Shown: positions 20,452-31,673 of the stretch, in pieces
How the letters are laid out: every line of letters starts with the position of its first letter
Numbering within the stretch: the stretch's first letter is position 1
Assembly (NCBI GenBank): GCA_030998225.1
Contig: JAPYXD010000266.1
Location: 310,001-374,000 of the forward strand
Source of the DNA: Diplolepis rosae
Taxonomy: Eukaryota > Arthropoda > Insecta > Hymenoptera > Diplolepididae
Direction: 5' to 3'
DNA length: 64,000 nt
The notes under the pieces: generated by a model
Told to the model about the DNA's origin: nothing
Databases searched by the model: none
What the model saw: the letters and a program-made list of their open reading frames with translations, nothing else
Program-made: the position numbers and the translations under genes

Positions 20452-22280
20452 TTGATACAGGGTCAGAAGCAAATATTATCAAGAATTATTTATTACCAAC
20501 TGAAATAGATATGGATAATTTTAAAACTGTTTTTCTTAAAGGGGTAGGTGATAAATTAAATCGCACTATGGGAACAATAAAACTTGCAGTATACGGACAT
20601 ACATCCACATTTCATGTAGTATCTGATGATTTCGATATTCCATGTGAAGGAATTTTAGGTGCCACATATCTAACAGAAACTAATGCAGTAATTGACTACG
20701 AAAACGAATCAATAGAAACGAAAGATAAAATCTCTAAATTTACATTAGGAAACGAATTTTTACCGGATAAAAATCGACAATTTGCTATAGAGGAAAATAA
20801 AAATTGTATTCCCAACATACCAGAAGAAATTAAAAGGACAGATTCATCATGGAGCCTGGATGCAATTGCGTCATCAAGTCATTCAATCTTACTTCAAGAA
20901 TACGAACAAGAAACCCCTATAAACGACTCTGAAGAATTAGATAGCCCTATCTATCCAGAACATGAAGAACTTACATGGTGCACAAAAGATAAATTTCAGG
21001 AAACTTTACTTGAAATTTCATCTGAACTTAATCTAGATTCTTATTCCGAATTGGAAATTTATGAAACTTATGAAACTTTTCAAAGAAATTTCTCCGAAGA
21101 GGAAATTTATGGAAACTTCTCCATAGGAAACAAAGATGCAGTCTCAGAAGAGGATTTACTAATTAATAAGTTGAGATTAAATGATTTAAATGAAAATGAA
21201 AGGGATTATGTAATTAAATTTGTAACTTCAAACAAAGATCGGTTTTTTAGAGAAGGACAGAAACTAGAAGCAGCAAGTACAGTCATGCACCGAATTCCAA
21301 CCATAGATGATGTTCCAATCAATGTAAAACACTATAAATTTCCAATTTCACTAAAAGAAGAAGTAGAAAGGCAAGTTCAGGAAATGTTAGACTCTGGAAT
21401 AATAAAACCATCAAGTTCACCGTACAATTCACCTCTATGGATTGTACCCAAAAAAATGGACTCTTCAGGAAAACAAAAATGGCGACTTGTTTCAGATTTT
21501 CGCCAAATAAATGACAAAACGATCAGTGATGGATACCATTTACTAGATATTACACAAATTATCGACCAAGTAGGAGGACATAAATATTACACAACCCTTG
21601 ATTTAGCAAAAGGATTTCAACAAATTTTAATGGATCCACGAGATGCACATGAAACTGCATTTAGCACTCCCCACGGTCATTATGAGTATGTAAGAATGAC
21701 TTTTGGCTTAAAAAATGCCCCTCCAACTTTTCAAAGATTTATTGACGAAACATTTAAAAATCTCCAAGGAAAAATTTTATTCACATTCATCGATGACATA
21801 GTAGTATTTGCCGATTCTTTAGAAGAGCATGATGAAAAAATGAAATTAATTATGGATAGATTACGGAAATCTAATCTTCAACTAAATCCCGATAAATGCG
21901 AATTTTTACGAGACAAGGTATGTTACCTAGGACACATGTTAAATATAAAAGGAGTTAGCCCTGACCCAAGAAAATTAGAAGCAGTTAGAGAATTTCCAAA
22001 ACCTAAAAATGTCAAAAATATACACCAATTTTTGGGCTTGGCTGGATTTTATCGCCGTTTTATTCAGAACTTTGCTCAAATTGCAAAACCACTAAGCAAA
22101 TTACTTCAAAAAGATATCGCATTTAAATGGACAGAAAAAGAAGAACAGGCTTTTTCTACACTAAAAGAACACCTTTGCAACCCCCCAATTTGCAGTACCA
22201 TAATTTTTCAAAACCTTTCAATATCACAACTGATGCATCTGGATATGCTATTGGTGGAATTCTTTCTCAGGGAGAAATAG
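20448..22280 (+). pseudogene. pol: Second retropepsin domain plus reverse transcriptase and RNase H start
   Basis: A second protease domain opens this frame: FMIDTGSEAN (DTG at 20,454-20,462), TVFLKGV, TSTFHVV and EGILGATY, in the same order and spacing as the first. The start ATG falls inside the active-site strand; homology extends about 12 codons further upstream in the same frame before a stop near 20,410. An acidic linker follows. The reverse transcriptase spans roughly residues 270-480, with WIVPKK, YYTTLDLAKGFQQI (first catalytic Asp), GLKNAPPTFQRF and FTFIDDIVVF (Asp pair in the FIDD form). The connection domain FLGLAGFYRRFI follows. The frame is lost near 22,195 at the start of RNase H. 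Confidence 0.9.
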
Positions 22281-23815
22281 GCAAAGACCTCCCTATAGCA
22301 TATACCTCAAGAGTTTTACGTGGTCCCGAGCTTTCTTATGAAGTCTATGAAAAAGAAGCTCTGGCTATGATTCACGCAGTTAAAATCTTTCGTTCGTATA
22401 TCTATGGAAAGAAAATTAAAATAATTACGGATCATCAACCTTTAGTATGGTTCAAAACAGCAGAATTAAATACTAGAGTACAAAAATGGCGTTTTAAACT
22501 CTCTGAATTCGATTATGAAGTCATTTATAAGCCTGGAAAATTAAACCTTAACGCAGATGCACTTTCAACAAATCCTACGGAGCAAGTGCCAACGCAATCG
22601 TGCAACATCATCACCAGGAACCAGAAGAAAAAGGAAGAAGCAAACGATGTATCAGCTGATGAAAAACGTGAGTCAAAAAGAATAGAAGGAAAACCAACCC
22701 TTAATTATGCTGAAAGTGAGTCAAGTTACTCAACAAATCCAAAAGCAAAAACGGCGTTACCGCCGGACAAAATTTCTTCAAAATCAGTATCATCAAAAAT
22801 AGAAGATGATATTGAAGACACAGTCAAAATGACTGAATCAAACTTCGAGGAACAAGTCCTCATTCAACAAAAAGAAAATTCAAATGTCAGTAGTACATCA
22901 AGCTTCGATTCTTCAAATTCTAACCAAGAAACTAGGGAATTCGACCCCAATCTAAAATCTCAAATTATTGAAACTAAAGAAATAATACAATTTCGAAAGG
23001 ACAATTTAATATACTTTGTCACAAGTACCGGAAATCCCTGCGATAAAGGTGCAAAGGATTTAATTGAATTTAACAAAATTGAAACAAATCAAGCGTTAAA
23101 GGAAATAAGTGCTACCCACACAAATAAAGGGAGCAAAACAAACCATTTCGCTCTTTGCATAAGAGGCGAAAAACAAGAATCTATTTCAAATATTAGAGAA
23201 AACTTGTATATAGTATTAAAGCAGTTAAGAAATTTAATAGATAAACTTAATGTAAAGATAGTAAGTGTAGCACGAAGCGAACATGTAGAAAATTTACCAT
23301 GGTCCGAAGTGTTGTTAGCTTTTAAAACAGTATTTAAGAATGTAAATATTAAAATTCTTATTTGTAAGGGAACATTGAAATTTGTTCCACTAGATAAACG
23401 AAATGAAATATTTGAAGAATTACACTGTTCACCAATTGGAGGTCATAGAGGAGTCTCCAAAACTTACAACAGAATAAAACAAAACTACTACTGGGAGAAT
23501 CTGAAGGAAGATATTCAGCGAAGGATCCAGCAATGTTTAAATTGTCAACTAAAAAAATTAGTACGATTAAAAACAAAACAGCCAATGGTGATTACAGATA
23601 CACCAGGAACAGTGTTCGATAAAATAGCCCTAGATGTGGTAGGACCCCTACCCAAAACGAAAAATGGATTCGAATACATTCTCACAATGCAAGATCAACT
23701 TTCTAAATTCTGTCTAGCAGTCCCATTAAAAGATACTCTTGCCACTACAATAGCTGTTAAGAAATTTATTTGTTTATTCGGAGCCCCTAGGGTTGTAATC
23801 ACCGATCAAGGTTAA
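22127..23815 (+). pseudogene. pol: RNase H, macro-like domain and integrase N-terminal part of pol
   Basis: After the frame change the RNase H reads FNITTDASGYAIGG, YEKEALAMIHA and ITDHQPLVWF, the expected acidic positions, ending with the KPGKLNLNADALS tether. A low-complexity Ser/Lys/Glu linker follows. Then comes a globular region (22,980-23,385) resembling a macro domain. The integrase starts with its zinc-binding HHCC region (LHCSPIGGHRGVSKT ... CLNC) and the catalytic core LDVVGPLPKTKNG and VVITDQG, which supply the first two Asp. A stop at 23,813-23,815 interrupts the core; the same frame reopens immediately after. Confidence 0.88.
22980..23385 (+). other. Macro-like (OARD1/Poa1-type) domain between RNase H and integrase
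   Basis: The first part, NLIYFVTSTGNPCDKGAK, resembles the strand and glycine loop of small macro domains that bind ADP-ribose. The second part, with RENLYIVLKQLRNL, then VSVARSEHVENLPWSEV, then VFKNVNIKILIC, follows the helix, loop and final strand order of OARD1-type domains, where the central loop carries an R-x-G-x-G-L-D pattern; here that loop has lost its glycines. A related stretch occurs in the separate gypsy element at 31.3-31.7 kb. Known macro domains bind or remove ADP-ribose on proteins. Whether this one binds a ligand is unknown, and the degenerate loop argues against full activity. Confidence 0.55.
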
Positions 23816-23833
23816 AATTTTCTAAGCAAACTT

Positions 23834-24475
23834 ATGCAACGAATTTCAAAAAGATTTAAAATTAAAAAAATTAGAACTACTGCTTTTCATCCTCAGTCTA
23901 ATGGCTCATTGGAAAGGTCACACGATGCTTTAGGTGAATTTTTAAAACAATATACCAATGCAGATCAAGAATGGGATGAATGGTTGGAAATCGCGATTCT
24001 AAATTTTAACATGTGTGTATCGGAAAGTACTAAACATACGCCTTACGAAGTAGTATTTGGAAAATTGGCTAGATTACCCTCAGGTGACCCCTTAAGGGAA
24101 ACAGATATATTGCCTTCTTATAAAGGATATATTATAGACTTAGTAACTAGACTAAACGGAATAAGAACTTTAGTTTATGAAAATTTAGTTGGATCCAAGA
24201 ATCGTTCAAAAAAATACTATGACAGAACGATAAATCCGCGTAATTTTAGAATAGGAGACTATGTTTTTCTTTTAAAAGGCCCTAAGCCAAATAAATTTGG
24301 TGATCGCTATTCAGGACCACACAAAATTTTGGAGATTATTAATAAAAACAATATTAAAATTCAATACTATCAAGGTAACAAAATTGTTCATGCAAACAGA
24401 CTCAGAATTTCACACATAAATCACACGGTGAAACCAAAGAAAATACAAAATCGCAGAGACACTAGTAATGATTAA
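23834..24475 (+). pseudogene. pol: Integrase C-terminal part of pol
   Basis: This continues the integrase core after the stop at 23,813, in the same frame. TAFHPQSNGSLERSHDALGEF contributes the third catalytic residue (Glu), about 35 residues after the second Asp once the stop is counted as one position. The remaining part has the GPY/F-type chromatin-proximal module (GDYVFLLKGPKPNKF, RYSGPHKIL) found in gypsy integrases. It ends 80 bases before the envelope start. The enzyme inserts viral DNA into host chromosomes; this copy cannot be translated as one piece. Confidence 0.88.
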
Positions 24476-24542
24476 TTAATAATCATCACTAGTAATGCAA
24501 AGATGGGAAGATGTAAACCCTGAAATGTAATACTAATACTTA

Positions 24543-24554
24543 TTTCATTTTCAG
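24543..24554 (+). promoter_or_regulatory. Candidate splice acceptor before env
   Basis: TTTCATTTTCAG lies directly against the ATG of the envelope frame. The position fits a spliced env message, with a donor such as the one at 17,750. Confidence 0.55.
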
Positions 24555-25974
24555 ATGTTTTGCTTATTATTTTGTGTAATAATAAGTAATGCAAATGCTT
24601 TTATTGGATACGATTGTGGGTCCCGAAACTTAAACGTTACAACGCTTTCACTATTAGAAGTAGGAGAATGTGAGCTACCAGAAACAAATGTCGATGTATC
24701 CGAAAAATATATACAGCTCCTGCAAATCAACGAGTATAGTGAAACGAAAATAATTCAACTATTTGCTTACTTTCTGATGGTCATTGCATTGACCAGGAGG
24801 GAGGTTATACCTTTTGGAATACAGTACCGGTTGATAATTGTAAATTTCAGCAATATAGCATCCTTTATGAAGGACTAGCAAATAAAGTAATAGATCACGA
24901 TTTTGATAACAAACAAATTATGTACTCTCTTTCCACCCAAGATATAACGTTCGCCCTGACAGCAAAAAGCAAGGAAACCGTTTGCGGTTATATAGTTATA
25001 AAAACCGAACATCCTAAATTGTTAATATTTGAAACAACTAAAGGTGAAAGCTTTGCAAATTATAAAAAAATCTCTGTAACTAATTTAGATATTTTTGCAT
25101 ATGTTAACTCCAAATTTGTATACTTCGAAAAACATTTACGCTCTCAGATGAAACAGTTGTATAAGGACGTACTCACCCAAAAATGTAAATTAGAGAAGCA
25201 AACTTTGAAAAAATCACTTTCAATAGCAACAAAATCACCGGACGAGTTCGCCTACGACTTGATGAAGGCACCGGGGTACATGGCAGTTGTTGCAGGTGAA
25301 GTAGTACACATAATCAAATGTGTACCAGTGGAAATAAAAATAGAGCATGGAGATCCTGTTATGGAGAACTTCAGGTAACTAGAAACAACAAAACGTACTT
25401 CCTTACACCAAGAACTCACATCCTCAAGACACAAGGAACACAGATACCTTGCAACAGAATGTTACCTTCTCAATACTATGTTGGTAACAAATGGTACAAA
25501 ATACTACCGCTACCTACCACAGCAGAAAAACCTACAATTATTAAGCCGATGACAGCACCTACGTGGGAATACGTCAATCCATCAGAACTGGCGACCAACG
25601 GAATATACACAGAAGAAGAATTGGACCAAATTAGGGAACGAATTATGTTTCTAGTAGAACGACCAGCAGTTCTCAATGATTTAGCTAGAGAAATGCGAGG
25701 ACATCCCTTGGGCGACAATGAAGGAAGTCTTTTAAAGCTACTTAATGAAGACGTGATTACTACAATAGCCAGCAACACATGGAACAAACTCTGGACACAT
25801 TTCATCACTTTCGGGACTGCAAGTGCCGGAATAATAGCTATTTTTATGATTCTCCATCTGATTAAAGCTATAATAGATATCATCATTCAAGGTTATACAC
25901 TGCATGCCGTCTATGGTTGGTCCATACACCTTTTAGGAGCTCTGTGGAGTTCAGTTACTTACCTACTCATATAG
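24555..25974 (+). pseudogene. env: Envelope glycoprotein, chuvirus-G-like, three broken frames
   Basis: The N-terminus is a typical signal peptide (MFCLLFCVIISNANA) followed by FIGYDCGSRNLNVTTLSLL. The frame changes near 24,760, where a stretch also seems deleted, and again near 25,360. The middle part (to 25,378) contains VCGYIVIKTEHPKLLIFET and GYMAVVAGEVVHIIKC. The last part (25,318-25,974) ends with a long hydrophobic membrane segment (FGTASAGIIAIFMILHLI) and LHAVYGWSIHLLGALWSSV. A stop at 25,972 precedes a further 45 open codons of charged, tail-like sequence. The pattern resembles glycoproteins shared between chuviruses and insect retroelements, not the F-type envelope of errantiviruses. 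The family assignment is from memory of motif patterns and is moderate. Confidence 0.6.
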
Positions 25975-26267
25975 ATCGCTAGAAGACCAACAGCTTCAAA
26001 CGACATAGAATTGGGAGAAATACAGACAACTGAACAGGACAACTCTAATCAAGAAAAATCAACTCAGCGGGAAAAAGAAGAAAAGCCCTCAAAAAATCGT
26101 CCATATTTCTAAAGAAAAACTTATCAGACAACGAAAACACATTGATTTATGTGGAAAATTCACCCACAACATACATGCCTGTACCTTTTCAAAGCTAGCA
26201 ACAGCAGAAGAAAGAAGATCTACATAGGGATATGTTTGCTACTAAAGTTGCACTCTACTAGCAACCA

Positions 26268-26281
26268 TTTTACGGTGGGGG
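26268..26281 (+). promoter_or_regulatory. Purine-rich tract before the 3' LTR
   Basis: ACGGTGGGGG immediately precedes the TG of the 3' LTR. It is the expected location for the RNase H-resistant primer of plus-strand synthesis, though short and interrupted by one T. Confidence 0.5.
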
Positions 26282-28875
26282 TGTAACGTCCTGCGTCCGT
26301 CTTTTGCTTTTTATTATTATCATTTATTTTTATTAATTCCTGTAATAAGTAAAATTATAATATCTCATTTTATATTTCTCCGAAGTCTTACTCATAAAAA
26401 TGTAAATATTTTAAACGCAATCTCTTCTCTAAAGTTTGTATAAATTCAAAAACCTTTTTAGAAAATGTGCAGCTGCGTAAATACAAAGATATGAACTTTC
26501 TTAGCAATCCGTAAAAGTAATAAAACTTGCACTTTGAAACTTTGACCAAAAGATACAGCCCACAATCGTATTCCTTTTAGATATTTCTGTTTGCTATCCT
26601 CTAATAGATAAATGCATAGAACTGCATAGAGCTATAGCATTATATAGCTTAGCGATTAGCCATTTCCGGAAATATCGTAAATAGCTTAGGCTAATGGTCA
26701 AAAGGGCCCGCGCTTGTACCACGCCCAAGTAAATACAAACAAAGCACATTGTATTTACTGGGCTTAGAAAATAGAATAGGCCATATATATAATAGATAAT
26801 AAAAATTCTCAATTAATAAGAATGTTAAAATATTAAGAATTTAGTTTTAAAATAATATTATTTATTTTTATATTATTTCAGTATGCTATGAATAAAAAAT
26901 AAAAATGAACTATTATATTAGTTAATAATAGGAACAGTAATTCTAATCTAATTTTTATTTGAAACAATAGTTCAAACCTATTTGATTGTAAGTAAAAACC
27001 AATAGCAATTCATCGAAGATTTTAATAATTAGGAATCTACCTTATCAGCGAATGAATTTATGAGAATTCAATTCTGAAGTTAAAATACTAATTAAAATTT
27101 ACTAAATAATATTCTTACACCCTTTTATTCAATTCTAGAAAAGTTAAAGTATTAGTTTACATGATATGTAGTTTAATTTATACACAACATATTTCAACAG
27201 TAAATTTTTAAACATTACTATTTTACCTTCACAAAAATATATATTTCCAATCTTCATAAACATATTTTTAAGTTCGTAAATTCCAAAAACTAAAAACTTA
27301 TTTGCAAAAGATTTAATTTAATTTTCAAATAACGTCAGAATACAAATGAGCATTAGCTAAATATTAGAAAAATTAACAATTTAAGTTAATTGAAATACTG
27401 TTATTAAAGATTTGCAATAATGAAATGTTCTGTTTTACCGACAAAATTTCATATTCGAATATGTATTTTATAAATAACTTTACATATTTTTTAAAAAGGA
27501 ACAAACTCAGCTTCGAATATGTAAATCTTTACACTTATTTTTACAAATAAGAAGTTTATATAAAAATGAAAAATCACAAACTTTCAGAATTACTTTTTAT
27601 ATTTTATCGAATAAATTCACAAAAGGAAACTTATATTAAATTTACCCTTTTAAATGAATAATTTTGTATATTTAAAACCACATATTCGATGTTTAGTTTT
27701 AATTTTATGATGTTTATGTTTATTCATGAAACTAATTACAGAATAAAAATTAATCGTATGTATTAATGATTCTTTTGAATTTTGAAAAGAAGAATAGTCA
27801 GTCTAATGTAAATTAACGGGTTTTTAAGTTAAAATTAGACATAAATGAATTATATTGTAATCTAACTTTTCAATTAATTAAACTTAACGAAATCTGTAAA
27901 CATAATTATTTAAATAATTAATTTGTAACACATTTTATTTAAGAATATACAAATGTCGCCATCTTTTGGAAGGTGACTGAACTTGGAGAAAATTTGGTAC
28001 GGCCCACAAGGCCCGGAAAACTTGCAACGCCCCTAGATTTTCACACTAAGGGAAGTCTGGGCGTAACTAGGCTTGCCTAACTAGGCCAATAGAAAGCCAG
28101 GACAGCTACCCCCAGACTTTTCCTAAATTTGAAATATCGCGAGGGAAGCGGGGTGCTGCACATAAAACTAACTGCAGACAAAATTTTCATCAGTTCTTCT
28201 CCGGCATTAAAATCATTAAAAAATATTCCTTCTGCTACTACTTCGTGGTCCATGAAAATCTTTTCAAGTTATTTTCATGATTTTATAAAGTAAAATTTAA
28301 AACATAATACGAAATAAACGAATTTTTCAAATAAAACTCCCTCGTCGGTTGGAGTTATTTCTCAACGAATTTAATAACCAATCATCACAAAGCTAAGTTT
28401 TCTCCTGATCCAGTCATCTACCAAGGATTAATAACCAGGACTTTAAACAACACTAATAAAAAGTAAGTTTAAAATTACAATTGCTGTGTCTTTTTCTAAA
28501 ATACTGTCTACCCTGTCTCTTTAAATATAATTTTATTCATATTCATACAAATGTTTGAGTGCTGGTAGCCACCCCAGTACTAGCATTTGTATAATTTTGT
28601 TTACCTATCGTTCCAAATCCCCGAATCTAAGACAAGTGGCGTGCTCCCTTTTACGGGAATAGTACGACTTGTCTAAAATTCACATGTCTTTTCCCATTTT
28701 TCATCTTATTTGATATTATTTTGGTTTGAGAAAAAATTATTGTGAACGGTAGTCCTGGGTTATTGGAATTAATTTTTCCAGACCCGAAATTACCAAGATT
28801 ATTATATTATCTTCAAGAATATAATAATAAAATTATATAATTAAATCTTTCTCTTGTGTGTCTTCAGACGTCACA
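26282..28875 (+). repeat. 3' LTR, full length (2,594 bp)
   Basis: It runs from TGTAACGTCC to GACGTCACA and is followed by the AGAG duplication. It matches the 5' LTR across 26,282-28,476 apart from scattered substitutions and one insertion of about 17 bases near 27,866. The last 399 bases have no counterpart in the 5' LTR. No ORF longer than about 75 codons is supported inside it. Confidence 0.9.
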
Positions 28876-29660
28876 AGAGTGTATCATTCACCATGATAAC
28901 CGAACTCTTCCATATCGACCCTATCCCCCTGAGATTTAGTATCAACGTCATTTAAGACCAGATGGAATTTTCAATATATATTTAAACAATTTTTTCTGTG
29001 AAAAAAGGAACGCTTCCACTCCGCTGGGTATCGAGCCCAGGACCTTCCGATTGCCGGTCGAATGCTCTATCATCTGAGCTACGGAGGTTCCAAAAAATTT
29101 TTCTCACAATCGAAAGGTCCTGGGCTCGATACCCAGCGGAGTGGAAGCGTTCCTTTTTCCACAGAAAGAATTGTTCAAATATATATTCAAAATTCCATCT
29201 GGTCTTAAATGACGTTAATTCTAAATTTCAGGTTGATAGGGTCGATATGGTAGAGTTCTTTTATCATGGTGAATGATACACTCTTCTAATTATCGACATA
29301 ATTGACCGAAATGATTTGGAAAAATGTGTATATAGTTCATGATATATCCGTGGCCAAATTGGCGTAAAGAGATTCTGTGAGAAATGTTTTGTGGAACCTC
29401 CGTAGCTCAGATGATAGAGCATTCGACCGGCAATCGAAAGGTCCTGGGCTCGATACTCAGCGGAGTGGAAGCGTTCCCTTTTTCACAGAAAAAATTGTTT
29501 GAATATATATTCAAAATTCCATCCGGTCTTAAATGACGTTAATTCTAAATCTCAGGTTGATAGGGTTGATATGGTAGAGTTCGGTTATAATGTTGAATGA
29601 TACAGTCTTCTAAGTATCGACATAATCGACTGAAATGATTTAGGAAAATTTGTATATAGT
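28876..29660. repeat. Right half of the split tRNA-like repeat with inverted copies
   Basis: After the AGAG duplication the spacer resumes (GTGTATCATTCACCATGATA). It then carries a minus tRNA-like unit at 29,007-29,091, a plus half unit at 29,107-29,153 and a complete plus unit at 29,393-29,477. The minus unit and half unit form the same hairpin arrangement as at 11,463-11,609, with the break at the same CAATCG position. The repeated occurrence of the identical junction means it was copied as a unit. Confidence 0.85.
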
Positions 29661-30725
29661 AGCGGATTGTAATGGACGCATGCGCAGTTCAAATGTACAA
29701 GGCTTTGTCAGTATGGTACCAACGCTGTATGAAGAAGAAGAAGAATAAGAAGAAGATTACGCTCCGCTGTATGGTTATAGGCGCATGCACAGTTAAATTT
29801 TTACATTATATTCCTGTGTAGCGTAATACATTAGATTGCGCTACTCTCAATTGTAGTGTAAAAACGAGTTTACGCGCGGGAGGCACATAAAATTATAAAT
29901 TCTATGAAAGCAGAACGAAGGTACAATTACATGCAACTGTATCTAGGACTCACTAATTATCACGGTGATTTGAAGTACGTTAAGGGAGTTACTCAGGATG
30001 AAGAATTAACGAACAGAAAAATCTTAAACTTTGCAGAGCGTTAGAATATAATTAAAAAATTATCCCTACGAAATTTTAAGGTCTGAGGTGGGTTTTTTAG
30101 TGAGATATCCATATTACCAATTTGCTCCCCTTTAGTCGATTCAACATGGACTCTTATGAGAAATCGCGGAGGTTATCGTGTATTATCATTGATATCTTTT
30201 CAACTGACGAACAGATCATAAGGGGATTTGAACAGTAGAAAAATAAGATGTTCAGGAATAGTTATTCACTTTAATAACATTCAAAGGTGGGTTCTAAAAG
30301 TAATAACAAATACGATGAAGATTGGAAATTGCTGTGATTTTGGTATGTGACAACGTCGCATTCGTAGGTTATGTGCGCGAAATTTGAAATGTATGCGTTA
30401 TATCTATTCAGCAGCTCATACCAACTGGTGATCAAAATTTGTTATGAAAATCATATTTTTAATAAATGAAATATAAGATATTAATTATTCGTCTGATAAA
30501 TGAACGAATTAAGTACATACAAACAACTTTATTTACATACATATCATAACACGTAGTACGTAAAATCTTTCTCAATGGCATACTAAATTTGTCTTATTTT
30601 CACAGTCTTGAATCGATATAACAATTTTTCAATACTTATCTATTATCATCACAATCGCTCATTAATTATAATTTAGAATATTTAATACATATACAATAAA
30701 TATATACCAACTAAACTAAAGTAAA
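29661..30725. other. Unassigned sequence with a short GAA microsatellite
   Basis: A GAAGAAGAAGAAGAATAAGA run lies near 29,732-29,755. Around it, GCGCATGC-type words occur twice (near 29,686 and 29,783). The rest is AT-rich and shows no supported gene. Confidence 0.4.
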
Positions 30726-31058
30726 TTAGTATTTTGTTTTCAGATAATCACAGATTTTATTTTTAACCTTCCTATTATTTGACACACGAATTTTCCCGTT
30801 TTTATCAGCACCAACCAAACGAGATAATCCACCAAAACCATGTTCTCTGTATGCATCGATAACCATAGCTACCGTGATGCCAGAGGCAATCATTTTTTTC
30901 CTCATTTGGACGGATGTACAACTTTTTAATTCATTGTATAATTTCATATCTGAGAAATATTTCTTAGGTACTGACGTGACCATATGTGCGAGTGTACACC
31001 TGTGCGCACATGAACAAACAAGATGCGACGTTGCCAGATCAAGTACTACTGTAGTCAA
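30726..31058 (-). CDS. Uncharacterised 110-residue open frame
   Basis: The frame starts with a Cys/His-containing segment (HLVCSCAHRCTLAHM) and ends with GITVAMVIDAYREHGFGGLS and a basic C-terminus. The C-terminal half looks like real protein: a helical, mixed-charge composition and a HGFGGL turn that resembles the ends of uncharacterised proteins found in transposon-rich insect genomes. I cannot name the family. The first 30 residues may be read-through of non-coding DNA, with the original start further upstream lost. No promoter or splice site is evident. Confidence 0.35.
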   Translation of the reverse strand: MTTVVLDLATSHLVCSCAHRCTLAHMVTSVPKKYFSDMKLYNELKSCTSVQMRKKMIASGITVAMVIDAYREHGFGGLSRLVGADKNGKIRVSNNRKVKNKICDYLKTKY

Positions 31059-31283
31059 CGTGCGTGTTTAACCCTGTTTTGACTAGGCGGGTAGGTGAGT
31101 AACTCCCTTAATCCAAATTTCACAATCTGTACCTTTAAATTGTAACACTACATATTTCGCACTTAAAACTCAAATTTTACACTTATAACACTAATTTTAG
31201 GTTTCGATGACGATGACTCGTTCCACTGGAACACGCTATTTACCACCAGCTGGTTAGTAGTCGGTTGGTCACCGGCATTCCCT

Positions 31284-31673
31284 CTAAGGATCGTACTTCG
31301 CGCACGATCGTCGCTCCGAAAAATCCCACGATGGACTTGCTTCAAGTTCCTTAATTATGAGAGAGTATATGTTAAAATGTCTACGAGGAGTGATTGGCAT
31401 TTCTCCTATTTTTGGTTTCCTATCCTTTAGGTGCTGGAGGTCAACTTCTCCCAAGTCCACAAGTAGGCGGCTTACGGGGGTGACAAACTCACAGTCAGCC
31501 GAGAGAAAATGTACATAGTTTCCTTTCAAATAAGTGAGATTCTCTCTGCTGCTATTTAGTCTGATCTGCATGTTTTTACTACTGTGCGTCTCAGTTCCAC
31601 TGGGCATTTCACAGGCCTTAGGCAGTGCTCGAGGGATGCCAGTGATTGACGGTCGCGAATGGTCAGACGGCAA
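31284..31673 (-). pseudogene. pol: Linker and macro-like domain of the second gypsy element
   Basis: The first 50 residues are shared with the 8.7-kb fragment. From about residue 55 the sequence NYVHFLSADCEFVTPVSRLL and then HFNIYSLIIKE resembles the first half of an OARD1-type macro domain, matching the arrangement in the retrovirus at 22,980-23,385. The glycine-rich ligand loop is not conserved (EFVTPVS). The second half is missing and the frame soon runs into unrelated sequence. Confidence 0.5.

Larger units (their letters stand above)
15584..28875 (+). mobile_element. Endogenous retrovirus, Ty3/gypsy-type with envelope (13.3 kb)
   Basis: The element is flanked by AGAG on both sides (15,580-15,583 and 28,876-28,879). 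LTR ends are TGTAACGTC and GACGTCACA, near-perfect inverted complements. Internal order is leader, gag, two retropepsin domains, reverse transcriptase, RNase H, macro-like domain, integrase, envelope, G-rich tract, 3' LTR. That order and the 4-bp duplication place it in the Ty3/gypsy lineage with a captured envelope. Every coding region is interrupted by stops or frame changes, and the 5' LTR lacks its last 400 bases or so. The two LTRs look very similar by eye, the main difference being a 17-bp indel near 27,866. Confidence 0.9.

Noticed and set aside
19846..20460. Programmed -1 frameshift sites between gag, protease 1 and protease 2
   Set aside because: The frame relations fit -1 shifts, but I find no X-XXY-YYZ heptamer in either overlap, and other frame changes in the copy are plainly lesions. 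I left these as breaks.
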